Shown here: one piece after another, positions 36,545 to 45,481 of the stretch
Layout: every line of letters starts with the position of its first letter
Numbering within the stretch: position 1 is the first letter of the stretch
Assembly (NCBI RefSeq): GCF_010667575.1
Contig: NZ_JAABNT010000002.1
Coordinates: 248,001-312,000, forward strand
DNA length: 64,000 nucleotides
Origin: Sulfitobacter sediminilitoris
Lineage (GTDB): Bacteria > Pseudomonadota > Alphaproteobacteria > Rhodobacterales > Rhodobacteraceae
Direction: 5' to 3'
Notes under the pieces: model-generated
What the model saw: only the letters and a program-made list of their open reading frames with translations
What the model was told of the DNA's origin: nothing
Databases searched by the model: none
Made by a program: the position numbers and the translations under genes

Positions 36545-38558
36545 TCATCGTCAGCAGTTCATACTCGGCCGCTACATCATCGTTCTGGTTATATAGCGTT
36601 ACGTGCCAGCGTACTTCACCATATTCTTCATTGCGAGGCGTCTTGTGCTTTACGGTTAAGCGAACACGAATGCTGTCTCCGGCTGCAACCGGCGCCATGA
36701 AGCGCAGATTGTCCAGGCCAGTGTTGGCAAGCACCGGACCGGGATCAGGCTGAACAAACAGGCCTGCTGCAAAGCTAAGCAACAGATAGCCATGGGCGAC
36801 GCGGCCCGGAAAGAACGGGTTCGCCTTGGCGGCCTCCTCGTCCATGTGGGCATAGAAGGTGTCGCCGGTGAAATGGGCAAAGGTTTCGATGTCCTCCAGC
36901 GTGACTTCGCGAGAGGGAGAATTGAAGGTTTCGCCCAGTTCGATCTGATTGAAGCTCCGGGTAAAAGGATGCGCCTGATCGCTGATTTCTTTTGCTCCCG
37001 GTACCCATTGCTGGCCGATCGCCGTCAGAATATCGGGGCTGCCCTGAATCGCTGTGCGCTGCATGTAATGCATGACGCCACGGATGCCGCCCAGCTCTTC
37101 GCCGCCGCCCGCGCGGCCCGGACCACCATGCACCATGTGAGGTAAAGGAGAGCCGTGCCCGGTGGCTTCGCCCATTGAGGCGCGATTGTTGAAGTACAGC
37201 CGCCCGTGAAAGGCAGCGGAGCCCAAGGTGATTTCCCGCGCTACATCGCCGTCGTTGGTAATGACGGAGGCGACCAGAGATCCCTTGCCCTTGTTCAACA
37301 GGCTGACCGCGTGGTTCAGATCGCGATAAGGCATCACAGTTGAGACGGGGCCGAAAGCCTCGGTATCGTGCACTCTTTCTGCCGCGTCGGGATCAGCGCA
37401 GTGGAACAGCATCGGAGGCACAAACGCGCCGGCGTCCTTGTCGGCCCCTTCGATTTGCACTGTGTCCGGGTCGCCGTATACGCGCTCGGCCTCGGCACCG
37501 ATCAGCGCTGCTTTTTCCAGTACGTCATGTTTCTGGCTGTTGGATACCAGCGCGCCCATGCGCGTCCCTTCCAGCCGGGGATCGCCAATGATCGTTTTGC
37601 CCAAACGCGCGCTGATTGCGTCGATAACCGCATCGACCTGCGCTTGCGGGACCATGATGCGGCGAATGGCGGTGCATTTCTGACCCGCTTTCGCCGTCAT
37701 CTCCCGGTGCACTTCCTTGACGAAAAGATCGAACTCAGGCGTGCCGGGTGTGGCGTCGGGGCCGAGAACGGAGGCATTCAGGCTGTCCTGCTCGGACGCG
37801 AAGCGGACAGAATGTTCCATCAGCTTGGGGTTGCCCCGCAGCTTGAGCGCGGTATCGGCTGAGCCGGTGAATGCCACCGCGTCCTGACAGCCCAGATGAT
37901 CCAGCATGTCGCCCAGACCGCCCGAGACAAGCTGCACCGATCCCGCAGGCAACAGGCCACTGTCCAGCATCATGCGCACGCAGGCTTCGGTGACGTAACA
38001 GGTTGCCGTTGCCGGTTTCACGATGGCAGGCACCCCGGCCAGCAGGGTCGGGGCGAGCTTTTCCAGCATGCCCCAGACGGGGAAGTTGAACGCGTTGATA
38101 TGTACCGCGACGCCCTGCAGCGGTGTGCAGATATGGCGCCCCATAAAGGCACCGGTCTTGCCCAGTTGCTCTGGTCCGCCGTCAAGATAGACATGCCCAT
38201 CCGGCATCTCGCGCCGGCCCTTGGAGGCAAAGACCAGCATCGTGCCGATGCCGCCGTCCACGTCAATTTTGTGATCGGACAGCGTTGCGCCTGTGTCATA
38301 GCTCAGATCATAAAGCGCCTGCTTGCGCTCCATCAGGTAAAGCGCGACGGCCTTGAGCATCCGCGCACGATCATGGAACGTCATCTTGCGCAGCGCAGGC
38401 CCGCCGACATCCCGCGCATAGCCCAGCATCGCCTGCCCATCGAGCGCATCATTGCCCGCCTGAGCGATCACCTCTCCGGTAATGGCGCTGGCGATGCTGC
38501 GCGCACCTGCGCCCGGCGCGATCCATTGCCCGGCAGCGAAACTCTGGACGTCCAGCAT
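36531..38558 (-). CDS. paaZ: Bifunctional ring-opening enzyme PaaZ (hydratase/aldehyde dehydrogenase)
   Basis: A 675-residue fusion. The aldehyde dehydrogenase part (about 1-520) has AGQKCTAIRRIMVP with the catalytic Cys and the E in VRFASEQDSLNASVLGP; the C-terminal MaoC/hotdog hydratase part (about 535-675) has TFAHFTGDTFYAHMDEE and GRVAHGYLLLSFAAGL. In the phenylacetate pathway it opens the oxepin-CoA ring and oxidises the semialdehyde. The length matches PaaZ. It starts 10 bases after paaE and overlaps paaX. Confidence 0.96.
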   Translation of the reverse strand: MLDVQSFAAGQWIAPGAGARSIASAITGEVIAQAGNDALDGQAMLGYARDVGGPALRKMTFHDRARMLKAVALYLMERKQALYDLSYDTGATLSDHKIDVDGGIGTMLVFASKGRREMPDGHVYLDGGPEQLGKTGAFMGRHICTPLQGVAVHINAFNFPVWGMLEKLAPTLLAGVPAIVKPATATCYVTEACVRMMLDSGLLPAGSVQLVSGGLGDMLDHLGCQDAVAFTGSADTALKLRGNPKLMEHSVRFASEQDSLNASVLGPDATPGTPEFDLFVKEVHREMTAKAGQKCTAIRRIMVPQAQVDAVIDAISARLGKTIIGDPRLEGTRMGALVSNSQKHDVLEKAALIGAEAERVYGDPDTVQIEGADKDAGAFVPPMLFHCADPDAAERVHDTEAFGPVSTVMPYRDLNHAVSLLNKGKGSLVASVITNDGDVAREITLGSAAFHGRLYFNNRASMGEATGHGSPLPHMVHGGPGRAGGGEELGGIRGVMHYMQRTAIQGSPDILTAIGQQWVPGAKEISDQAHPFTRSFNQIELGETFNSPSREVTLEDIETFAHFTGDTFYAHMDEEAAKANPFFPGRVAHGYLLLSFAAGLFVQPDPGPVLANTGLDNLRFMAPVAAGDSIRVRLTVKHKTPRNEEYGEVRWHVTLYNQNDDVAAEYELLTMNAYG

Positions 38559-38568
38559 GCAATGCTCC

Positions 38569-39633
38569 TTAATGTGTGTCGTAGTCGATAACGAGTTTGT
38601 CCGTCAGCGGATAGGACTGGCAGGACAGCACGTAGCCGTTCTCGACCTCGTAATCCTCAAGCGCGTGGTTTGACAGCATCTCGACCTCGCCCTCAAGCAC
38701 CTTGCACATGCAGGTGGAGCAGACCCCCGCCTTGCAGGCAAAGGGCGCGTCCTGACCGTTTTCCAGCGCGGCATCCAGCACCGACTGACTTTTCGACATT
38801 TCAAAGGTGCGCTGGGCACCGTCGATGATTACAGTGACTTCGGTCCCTTTTTGACCTGCACTGCGCTTGGCGATTTCCTGTTTGGCGAGTTGACCTTGCT
38901 GGCTCTCTGAAAACAGCTCGAACTTGATTTGATCCTTTTTCAAGCCGTGCTTTTCGAGGCTTTCAGCAATGGCCAGCATCATCGGCTCTGGCCCGCAGAT
39001 GAACGCGGTATCGGTGCTGCTGACGTCAATCCAGCGTTTGAACAGCTCATCGCATTTCGATTGATCCACACGACCGGTAAAAAGATCGATGTCCTGACCG
39101 CTTTCCAGAATGTGAATAATCGTCAGCCTGCCCATGTAGCGATTCTTGAGATCTTCGAGCTCCTCGCGGAACATGATCGTGTTCACGGCGCGGTTGGCAT
39201 AGACCAGCGTAAAGGTTGATTTCGGCTCGCGCTTCAGCACGGTTTTCAGGATCGACAACACAGGCGTGATCCCGGAACCCCCGGCAAATCCAAGGTAGTT
39301 CTTTGCCTTATCAGGCTCTATTTCGGTGAAAAACTTGCCCTGAGGCGGCATCGCATGCAGCGTATCGCCAACCTTTAGCTGCGTGTTGGCGAAGGTTGAA
39401 AAGGCACCGCCATCAACCTTTTTGATCCCAACCTGCAACTTGCCATCGTCGAGCCCCGCGCAGATCGAATAGTTGCGGCGCAGTTCTGTTCCTTCGAAGT
39501 CCTGTTTGAAGGTCAGATACTGGCCCTGTTTGAAATCGAACGCTTCGGGGTTTTCCGGCTCCAGCGTCAGCACAACCGCGTCGCGGATCGTGTGGTGGAT
39601 ATCTGTCACTTTGACGGGAAGAAACTGGGTCAT
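38569..39633 (-). CDS. paaE: Phenylacetyl-CoA epoxidase reductase PaaE
   Basis: A 354-residue electron donor. It has a ferredoxin-NADP reductase part (FAD: LRRNYSICAG; NAD: GFAGGSGITPVLSIL) and a C-terminal plant-type 2Fe-2S domain with CKAGVCSTCMCKVLEG and YVLSCQSYP. PaaE passes electrons from NADPH to the diiron oxygenase PaaA. It follows paaD after 9 bases. Confidence 0.95.
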   Translation of the reverse strand: MTQFLPVKVTDIHHTIRDAVVLTLEPENPEAFDFKQGQYLTFKQDFEGTELRRNYSICAGLDDGKLQVGIKKVDGGAFSTFANTQLKVGDTLHAMPPQGKFFTEIEPDKAKNYLGFAGGSGITPVLSILKTVLKREPKSTFTLVYANRAVNTIMFREELEDLKNRYMGRLTIIHILESGQDIDLFTGRVDQSKCDELFKRWIDVSSTDTAFICGPEPMMLAIAESLEKHGLKKDQIKFELFSESQQGQLAKQEIAKRSAGQKGTEVTVIIDGAQRTFEMSKSQSVLDAALENGQDAPFACKAGVCSTCMCKVLEGEVEMLSNHALEDYEVENGYVLSCQSYPLTDKLVIDYDTH

Positions 39634-39642
39634 TTCACGGCC

Positions 39643-40110
39643 TCAGATACATTTGAAATAGTCGAAAGGTTCCAGGCAGTCGGTGCAACGCCACTGCGCC
39701 TTGCAGGGGGTTGATCCGAACTGGCTGATCCGCTCTACATTCTCGGACTTGCAGAGCGGGCAATGCTTGGGCCCTCCTGCGGGCTGTGGCGGTGCGATGC
39801 CGTATTCTTCCAGCTTCGCCTTGCCTTCCTCGGTCAGCCAATCGGTCGTCCACGCAGGCGACAACTGCCTTTTTAGAGACAGGTTTTCGATGCCATGTCC
39901 CCGCAGCGCCGTCTCGATATCCAGATTGATGATCGTCGTAGCGGGGCAGCCGGAATAGGTCGGTGTGACGGTGACTTCCAAGGTATCGCCCTGCCATGCG
40001 ACGTCCCGGATGATCCCCAGATCAGTCAAAGAGATGACGGGGATTTCCGGGTCAGGCACCGCGGAAAGCCATTCCCAAACAGTCTCTATGCTGGGTCTTT
40101 CGCCTACCAT
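39643..40110 (-). CDS. paaD: Phenylacetate oxygenase assembly protein PaaD
   Basis: A 155-residue DUF59/MIP18-type protein thought to help assemble or mature the oxygenase. LSAVPDPEIPVISLTDLGII is the family pattern. The C terminus carries two Cys pairs (CPLCKSENVERIS, CTDCLEPFDYFKC) plus a Cys between them, suggesting a zinc site. I take the ATG at 40110, overlapping the paaC stop by 7 bases (ATGGTAG); a start at 40140 would add 10 residues inside paaC. Confidence 0.92.
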   Translation of the reverse strand: MVGERPSIETVWEWLSAVPDPEIPVISLTDLGIIRDVAWQGDTLEVTVTPTYSGCPATTIINLDIETALRGHGIENLSLKRQLSPAWTTDWLTEEGKAKLEEYGIAPPQPAGGPKHCPLCKSENVERISQFGSTPCKAQWRCTDCLEPFDYFKCI

Positions 40111-40859
40111 GTCGCGTCCGGGTAGGCGCGTTGCAGCCACTGCATCTGAGTAAGCATATGGCCCAGATGCTCCGTATGCCGTACTCCTGTTTTTCCGCCC
40201 TTGTGGGCGAAATCGTCTTCGGGTTTTGTCAGTGTCGCCTCTGCCAGCACGGTATCAAGGTGGGCGTCGTACTCCGCACGCAAAGAGGACGGATCGGGCG
40301 CGATGCCCGCCTCAACCATTGCAGCGTCAACTTCATCATCGATGAACATCTCACCCACAAACGGATAGAGCCTATCAAGGGCTTTTTGCATCCGCTCGTG
40401 GCTTTCCGTAGTCCCATCCCCAAGGCCGATGACCGTGTCGGTAGAGCGTTCCAGATGATAGGTCACTTCCTTGACGGATTTCTCCGCAATCGCGGCGACT
40501 TGTTCATGGGAGGACGACATCAGCGCCTTGAGATACATCAGGTGCCAACTGTCGAAGAGGAACTGGCGCATCATTGTCTGGCCGAAATCACCATTCGGCT
40601 GTTCGGCCAAAAGCACGTTGCGGAAATCCCAGACGTCGCGGTGAAAGGCGAGCTTGTCTGCATCCCGTCCTTTGCCTTCGACCTCACCGGCCAGTCCCAG
40701 CCAAAGCTGCGTCTGACCGATCAGGTCCAGCGCTGTATTGGCCAGCGCGATGTCTTCCTCGAGTACCGGGGCCACGCCGCACCATTCCGACACACGATGT
40801 CCCAGCACCAGCGTGTTGTCGCCCATGCGGCAGCAAAATTCGAACAATGGATCGCTCAC
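40104..40859 (-). CDS. paaC: Phenylacetyl-CoA epoxidase structural subunit PaaC
   Basis: A 251-residue helical subunit of the PaaABCE epoxidase. It has the ferritin-like layout related to PaaA (FLFDSWHLMYLKAL, EKSVKEVTYHLERS) and stabilises the complex rather than carrying catalytic iron. The ATG overlaps the paaB stop by 4 bases. Confidence 0.94.
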   Translation of the reverse strand: MSDPLFEFCCRMGDNTLVLGHRVSEWCGVAPVLEEDIALANTALDLIGQTQLWLGLAGEVEGKGRDADKLAFHRDVWDFRNVLLAEQPNGDFGQTMMRQFLFDSWHLMYLKALMSSSHEQVAAIAEKSVKEVTYHLERSTDTVIGLGDGTTESHERMQKALDRLYPFVGEMFIDDEVDAAMVEAGIAPDPSSLRAEYDAHLDTVLAEATLTKPEDDFAHKGGKTGVRHTEHLGHMLTQMQWLQRAYPDATW

Positions 40860-41200
40860 ATCGCCCCCACTTCGTCAGGGATGTCAAAGAAGGTCGGGTG
40901 ACGATAGACCTTGTCGTTGGACGGCTCATAAAGAGAGCCTTTTTCCTCTGGCGAGGATGCAGCGATGTGAACCGCCTCGACCACCCAGATGCTGACGCCT
41001 TCGTTGCGGCGGGTATAGACGTCGCGCGCGTTCTTGATCGCCATTTCGGCGTCTGGCGCGTGAAGCGAACCGACGTGACGGTGGCTGAGGCCGTGCTGGC
41101 CACGGATAAATACTTCCCACAGCGGCCATTCGGTCTTGCGGGTCTCCTCGTGGGGGCTTGCTTCTGAGTCTTTGTAGGGACTGGATTCAGGGCTGCTCAT
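40856..41200 (-). CDS. paaB: Phenylacetyl-CoA epoxidase subunit PaaB
   Basis: A 114-residue subunit that links PaaAC dimers. WPLWEVFIRGQHGLSHRHVGSL and RNEGVSIWVVEAVHIAAS are the family core. The ATG at 41200 is 5 bases after the paaA stop; the open frame further upstream lies inside paaA. The N-terminal 25 residues are unusually Ser/Glu-rich for PaaB. Confidence 0.94.
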   Translation of the reverse strand: MSSPESSPYKDSEASPHEETRKTEWPLWEVFIRGQHGLSHRHVGSLHAPDAEMAIKNARDVYTRRNEGVSIWVVEAVHIAASSPEEKGSLYEPSNDKVYRHPTFFDIPDEVGAM

Positions 41201-41205
41201 ATCGC

Positions 41206-42198
41206 TTACTCCGCTGCCATTTTTGCTGCACGTTTCTTGGCGGCATGCGCCAAAAGCCCTTCGCGGACCCAGCGGCCCTCGTCCCACGCCTTGTTGCGCG
41301 CTTCGAGACGTTCGGTGTTGCAAGGGCCGTTGCCTTTCAGCACGTCAAAAAACTCGGTCCAGTCTGGTTCGGAAAAATCGTAGTGACCGGTTTCCTCGTT
41401 CCATTTGAGATGTTCATCCGGCACGGTCAAACCAAGGTATTCCGCCTGCGGCACGGTCTGGTCGACGAACTTCTGGCGCAGCTCGTCATTGGTGTTCATC
41501 TTGATCTTCCAGGCCATCGACTGCGCGGAATGCACGCTGTCCTTGTCCGAGGGTCCGAACATCATCAGTGACGGATACCAGAAGCGATTGAGTGCATCCT
41601 GCGCCATCCTGCGCTGGGCCTCGGTGCCGTTGGCCATCTTCATCATGATGTCGTAGCCCTGACGCTGGTGGAACGATTCTTCCTTGCAGATACGGACCAT
41701 CGCGCGGGCATAGGGGCCGTAAGAGGTGCGCTGCAGCGGCACCTGATTCATGATCGCCGCGCCATCAACCAACCAGCCCACGGCGCCCATGTCGGCCCAT
41801 GTCAGGGTCGGATAGTTAAAGATCGAGCTGTATTTCATTTTGCCCGACAGCAGGTCGCGCGTCAGGTCATCACGGGTGACACCCAGCGTTTCGGCCGCAC
41901 AGTAGAGGTAGAGTCCATGCCCCGCCTCGTCCTGGACCTTGGCCAGCAGGATCGCCTTGCGCTCAAGCGTTGGGGCGCGGGTGATCCAGTTGCCTTCGGG
42001 CAGTTGTCCCACGATCTCGGAATGGGCGTGCTGGCCGATCTGGCGAATGAGGTTCTTGCGATACCCGTCTGGCATCCAGTCCTTTGGCTCAATCTTGCCA
42101 CCCGCGTTGATGCGCTCCTGAAAGGCGCGCTCTTCGGGTTCCATTTCGTCCAAGGATTTGACGCCTTGGCCTGTAGACTTGATCATCTGTGCATACAT
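41206..42198 (-). CDS. paaA: Phenylacetyl-CoA epoxidase catalytic subunit PaaA
   Basis: A 330-residue diiron oxygenase subunit that epoxidises the ring of phenylacetyl-CoA. The carboxylate/His ligands are in [17 protein letters not shown] and [17 protein letters not shown] (E-x2-H patterns). It opens the core paaABCDE block, 32 bases after the thiolase gene. Confidence 0.96.
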   Translation of the reverse strand: MYAQMIKSTGQGVKSLDEMEPEERAFQERINAGGKIEPKDWMPDGYRKNLIRQIGQHAHSEIVGQLPEGNWITRAPTLERKAILLAKVQDEAGHGLYLYCAAETLGVTRDDLTRDLLSGKMKYSSIFNYPTLTWADMGAVGWLVDGAAIMNQVPLQRTSYGPYARAMVRICKEESFHQRQGYDIMMKMANGTEAQRRMAQDALNRFWYPSLMMFGPSDKDSVHSAQSMAWKIKMNTNDELRQKFVDQTVPQAEYLGLTVPDEHLKWNEETGHYDFSEPDWTEFFDVLKGNGPCNTERLEARNKAWDEGRWVREGLLAHAAKKRAAKMAAE

Positions 42199-42230
42199 CG
42201 TTCAGGTCCTTTCAAGAACAATCAGGCAGT

Positions 42231-43433
42231 TCACGCGCGCTCAAGAATAAGCGCGACGCCCTGACCCACGCCCACACACATTGTGCAAAGCGCATAGCGG
42301 CCACCGGTTCGTTTCAGTTGCAATGCGGCGGTCATCACCAGACGCGCGCCGGACATGCCCAGCGGGTGACCGATGGCAATAGCGCCACCGTTCGCGTTCA
42401 CATGCGGCGCGTCTTCGGAAATTCCGAGGGCGCGCAGCGTGGCGATACCTTGGGACGCGAAAGCCTCGTTCAGTTCTATCACGTCCATCTGGCCTGCCGT
42501 CAGGCCTGCGCGGTCCAGCACCTTCTGGCAAGCGGGGATCGGCCCGATGCCCATCACGCGCGGCTCAACCCCTGCCGCGTTCATCGCGACAACGCGGGCG
42601 ATTGGCGTCAGGCTGTGATCTTTGATCGCCTGCTCGGACGCGACCAGCATCGCTGCTGCGCCATCGTTCACGCCTGAGGCATTGCCAGCGGTCACGGTCA
42701 GATCCGGGCCGTTGATGCCCCGCAGCTTGCCCAGCTTTTCCAGCGTGGTATCGGGGCGCGGATGTTCGTCACGATCCACCACAATGGGGTCGCCTTTGCG
42801 CTGGGGAATCGTGACTGGCGTGATTTCCTCGGCAAAGATGCCAGCCTTGTCGGCTGCGGCCCAACGTTCCTGACTGCGCTGCGCAAAAGCGTCCTGATCG
42901 GCACGGCTGACGTCGTAATCCTCGGCCACGTTGTCAGCGGTCTGCGGCATGGAATCGATGCCATATTGCGCCTTCATCTTGGGGTTCACGAAACGCCAGC
43001 CAATGGTGGTGTCATAAACCGCGTTGCCGCGTGAAAAGGCAGTTTCTGCCTTTGGCATGACAAAGGGTGCGCGCGTCATGCTTTCCACACCACCTGCGAT
43101 GGCCAGATCAATATCGCCAGCGCGGATCGCGCGCGCGGCAGCACCTACTGCATCCATGCCAGAGGCACAAAGCCTGTTGATGGTGGCACCGGGCACATCG
43201 ACCGGCAGCCCGGCCAGCAACGCAGCCATACGCGCAACGTTGCGGTTGTCTTCACCTGCCTGATTGGCGCAGCCGAACACCACGTCATCGACGCGCGACC
43301 AATCCACGTCTGGATTGCGGGCCATCAGCGCTGCGATGGGTACTGCTGCCAGATCGTCAGCCCGAACAGAGGCTAACGCCCCGCCAAATCGCCCAATAGG
43401 TGTCCTCTGCGCATCGCAGATAAATGCTGTCAT
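42231..43433 (-). CDS. pcaF: Beta-ketoadipyl-CoA thiolase (PaaJ/PcaF)
   Basis: A 400-residue thiolase. The acyl Cys is in INRLCASGMDAVGAA (about 88-92); His and the second Cys are in GGAIAIGHPLGMSGARL and ALCTMCVGVGQGVALILE. It releases acetyl-CoA and succinyl-CoA from 3-oxoadipyl-CoA, the last step shared by phenylacetate and beta-ketoadipate routes. As the first gene of the paa operon it most likely serves phenylacetate. AAGGGA lies 7 bases before the ATG and can pair with an upstream inverted copy. Confidence 0.93.
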   Translation of the reverse strand: MTAFICDAQRTPIGRFGGALASVRADDLAAVPIAALMARNPDVDWSRVDDVVFGCANQAGEDNRNVARMAALLAGLPVDVPGATINRLCASGMDAVGAAARAIRAGDIDLAIAGGVESMTRAPFVMPKAETAFSRGNAVYDTTIGWRFVNPKMKAQYGIDSMPQTADNVAEDYDVSRADQDAFAQRSQERWAAADKAGIFAEEITPVTIPQRKGDPIVVDRDEHPRPDTTLEKLGKLRGINGPDLTVTAGNASGVNDGAAAMLVASEQAIKDHSLTPIARVVAMNAAGVEPRVMGIGPIPACQKVLDRAGLTAGQMDVIELNEAFASQGIATLRALGISEDAPHVNANGGAIAIGHPLGMSGARLVMTAALQLKRTGGRYALCTMCVGVGQGVALILERA

Positions 43434-43440
43434 GAATCGC

Positions 43441-43489
43441 TCCCTTGTTGCGGTTGTTTTTAAGGGATCGACTGATGTGAAACAAGGGA
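43441..43489 (-). promoter_or_regulatory. Inverted repeat covering the ribosome binding site of the paa operon
   Basis: TCCCTTGTT (43441-43449) and AACAAGGGA (43481-43489) are perfect 9-bp complements around a 31-base loop. On the minus-strand message the 3' arm AACAAGGGA contains the Shine-Dalgarno sequence of the thiolase gene, so pairing would hide it. It could alternatively be a DNA operator. The structure is seen; the function is inferred. Confidence 0.5.
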
Positions 43490-43492
43490 AAT

Positions 43493-43528
43493 GTTACGAT
43501 TATTCCATCTGTTTGAAATATCCGTAAC
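43493..43528 (-). promoter_or_regulatory. Second inverted repeat upstream of the paa operon
   Basis: GTTACG (43493-43498) and CGTAAC (43523-43528) are perfect 6-bp arms 24 bases apart, in AT-rich DNA between the PAS gene and the thiolase gene. It may be an operator (for example for PaaX) or the end of the PAS transcript. Support is weak. Confidence 0.35.
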
Positions 43529-43531
43529 GCT

Positions 43532-44260
43532 TTATTGTTCGAGATGGTTGCGTTCGGCTGAACACGCATCGACAAGTGCGCGCACAGTGTCCATGCCTTG
43601 ACCGCTTTCATAAGAAGCGATTGCGTCATTCGCGGCAGAAGCGGCTTTGCGGCTTGATTTTTTGTGTCTTGCCTGGGCGGTACGCACGACGTCTTTTATA
43701 TCGCCTACGGTGCTTTGGATCGTGCGACAGACCGCGTGCAGGCGCATGATCCGTTCTTCGTCAATTGGGGTCACCCGCGCCTGTTCGGTGGCTGACTTGA
43801 ACGCGCTGCTGAGGTTTTCCAGCTGCAGGTCCGCGATTGACGAATAATATCGAACGTCTTCGAATGCCAGCCTGTCCTGCAACAACGGCGCTTGTTCGGA
43901 AATCTTGATCGCGGTTGCGATCACGCGGTCATGTCCTTCGGGGCTGCGAGCGTACTGCAGGGTTTTGTCCCAGCGAATCTCGCGCTGTTCCTTGGTAAAA
44001 AGAAAGGCAAACCTGATGGTTTGCCTTGTCGTCACGCAACGCTGATAGAACTCAAGCATTTCTTCGGCTGCTGCGGCCATTTCAAGAACGGATCGCCCCA
44101 ACAAATCCTGTCGTGGCTGACCGGCAAGTTCTTCCAAAGCGCTGTTCATGCAGGTGATACGAAAGTCGTGAATCGGCCCCTTGCGTTCAATCACAAACAT
44201 CGGGACAGAGAATTGATCCAGCAACTCATCGAGCTGTGCAATGGACAACGTGTTCAACAT
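43532..44260 (-). CDS. PAS-domain protein without a recognisable output domain
   Basis: A 242-residue protein. Residues about 12-125 form a PAS fold (VPMFVIERKGPIHDFRIT, MNSALEELAGQPRQDLLGRSV, then TRQTIRFAFLFT and the EIRWDKTL strand). The remaining 110 residues are helical, with no kinase, GGDEF, EAL or HTH motif seen. AAAAAGGAAACGCC precedes the ATG, a strong site. It lies upstream of the paa operon on the same strand with a 98-base gap. A role as a sensor or adaptor is possible; the ligand is unknown. Confidence 0.78.
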   Translation of the reverse strand: MLNTLSIAQLDELLDQFSVPMFVIERKGPIHDFRITCMNSALEELAGQPRQDLLGRSVLEMAAAAEEMLEFYQRCVTTRQTIRFAFLFTKEQREIRWDKTLQYARSPEGHDRVIATAIKISEQAPLLQDRLAFEDVRYYSSIADLQLENLSSAFKSATEQARVTPIDEERIMRLHAVCRTIQSTVGDIKDVVRTAQARHKKSSRKAASAANDAIASYESGQGMDTVRALVDACSAERNHLEQ

Positions 44261-44352
44261 GGCGTTTCCTTTTTCGATACGGGAAACTTAGGAACCAATG
44301 GTAAACAAAGTTTTTCCACAGAAGATAAAATTGGGTTTTGTCATGTCATCTG

Positions 44353-44390
44353 CCGTTAATGGGTTTCGGGCAGCATCGGGGGATTAACGG
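44353..44390 (+). promoter_or_regulatory. Inverted repeat just before the Rieske oxygenase gene
   Basis: CCGTTAAT (44353-44360) and ATTAACGG (44383-44390) are perfect 8-bp arms around a 22-base loop that holds the GGGGGA ribosome binding site; the ATG follows at 44392. It could be an operator or a leader hairpin that exposes the binding site in its loop. Confidence 0.45.
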
Positions 44391-44391
44391 A

Positions 44392-45432
44392 ATGTTTCTT
44401 AAGAATGCGTGGTACGTCGCCGCGTGGGATCATGAGGTCACTCGCGACCTGCAACAGGTGATTGTGCTGGGGGAAAAGATTTGTCTGTTCCGTGCGCAAG
44501 ACGGCGAAGTGATCGCGCTTGAAGACGCCTGCCCGCACCGCAAGCTGCCTTTGTCCAAGGGCCGGATCAAAGGAGATACTGTTGAATGTGGCTATCACGG
44601 ACTGACATTTGATTGCGCTGGGCAATGTGTTTGGGCGCCCGGTGGCGGCCGTATTCCTTCAGCGGCGCGGGTGCGGCCTTACCCGGTGCACGAAAAGTAC
44701 GGGCTGATCTGGATCTGGATGGGCAATGCAGCCATCGCTGATTCCGATGACGTCATTGATATTCCGAACTTTGGTGATCCGGAATGGGGGCTGAACACCG
44801 GCGCCGCGATGGACCTTAACTGCAATTATCTGCTGATGTGCGACAACCTGCTGGACCCCACGCATGTCGCATGGGTTCATCAAAGCTCCTTTGCCACGTC
44901 AGCGACCAAGGACACGCCGCTGCGCGTGACCAAAACTGACAGCGGGGTGATTGTGCATCGCTGGATGATGGATCATGAACCGGCACCTTTTTATAAGAAA
45001 ATCGTTGAATTCGAGGGGAATTGCGACCGGTTGCAGCATTATGAGGTCCGCTATCCCGGTCACGCCCTGATCCGTGCGATCTTTACGCCTGCAGGCACCG
45101 GTGGGCCGGATGGCCCGTTGCACGATCAGACGTTCATCATGGACAGCTATAACTTCATGACACCGGTCACCGAGAGTGAGACGCGGTATTATTGGTTTCA
45201 ATTGCGCAATCTTCGCCCCGACGATGCCGAACTGTCCCAGATGATGTCCGAAGACGTCCGTGCCGCCTTCGAAGAAGATCGCGCGGTGTTGGATCAGGTG
45301 CAGATCGGCATGACACAAAAAACATCGCCACATATCGACTTGAGCATTGACGCGGGCCCCCTACGTTTCCGCAGGCAGCTTGAGGCGATGATCGCGGAAG
45401 AAGCGATGGTGTATGCCAAGATGAGCCAGTAA
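44392..45432 (+). CDS. Rieske non-heme iron oxygenase, VanA-like
   Basis: A 346-residue oxygenase subunit. The Rieske cluster is bound by C-x-H and C-x2-[11 protein letters not shown] and ECGYHGLTF (about 48-70). The mononuclear iron site shows in [16 protein letters not shown] (D-x2-H-x4-H, about 155-170). It resembles vanillate O-demethylase (VanA) and related demethylases and ring hydroxylases. The ATG at 44392 is favoured over an upstream frame to 44338. A matching reductase is not adjacent (the nearest is paaE, which serves the paa complex), so its electron donor is not identified. Substrate unknown; a cupin and an amine oxidase follow on the same strand. Confidence 0.87.
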   Translation: MFLKNAWYVAAWDHEVTRDLQQVIVLGEKICLFRAQDGEVIALEDACPHRKLPLSKGRIKGDTVECGYHGLTFDCAGQCVWAPGGGRIPSAARVRPYPVHEKYGLIWIWMGNAAIADSDDVIDIPNFGDPEWGLNTGAAMDLNCNYLLMCDNLLDPTHVAWVHQSSFATSATKDTPLRVTKTDSGVIVHRWMMDHEPAPFYKKIVEFEGNCDRLQHYEVRYPGHALIRAIFTPAGTGGPDGPLHDQTFIMDSYNFMTPVTESETRYYWFQLRNLRPDDAELSQMMSEDVRAAFEEDRAVLDQVQIGMTQKTSPHIDLSIDAGPLRFRRQLEAMIAEEAMVYAKMSQ

Positions 45433-45481
45433 TCAGGCTGATCCACGCGGCTTTGTGCCAAGACCGGAAAGGATACGAGAC

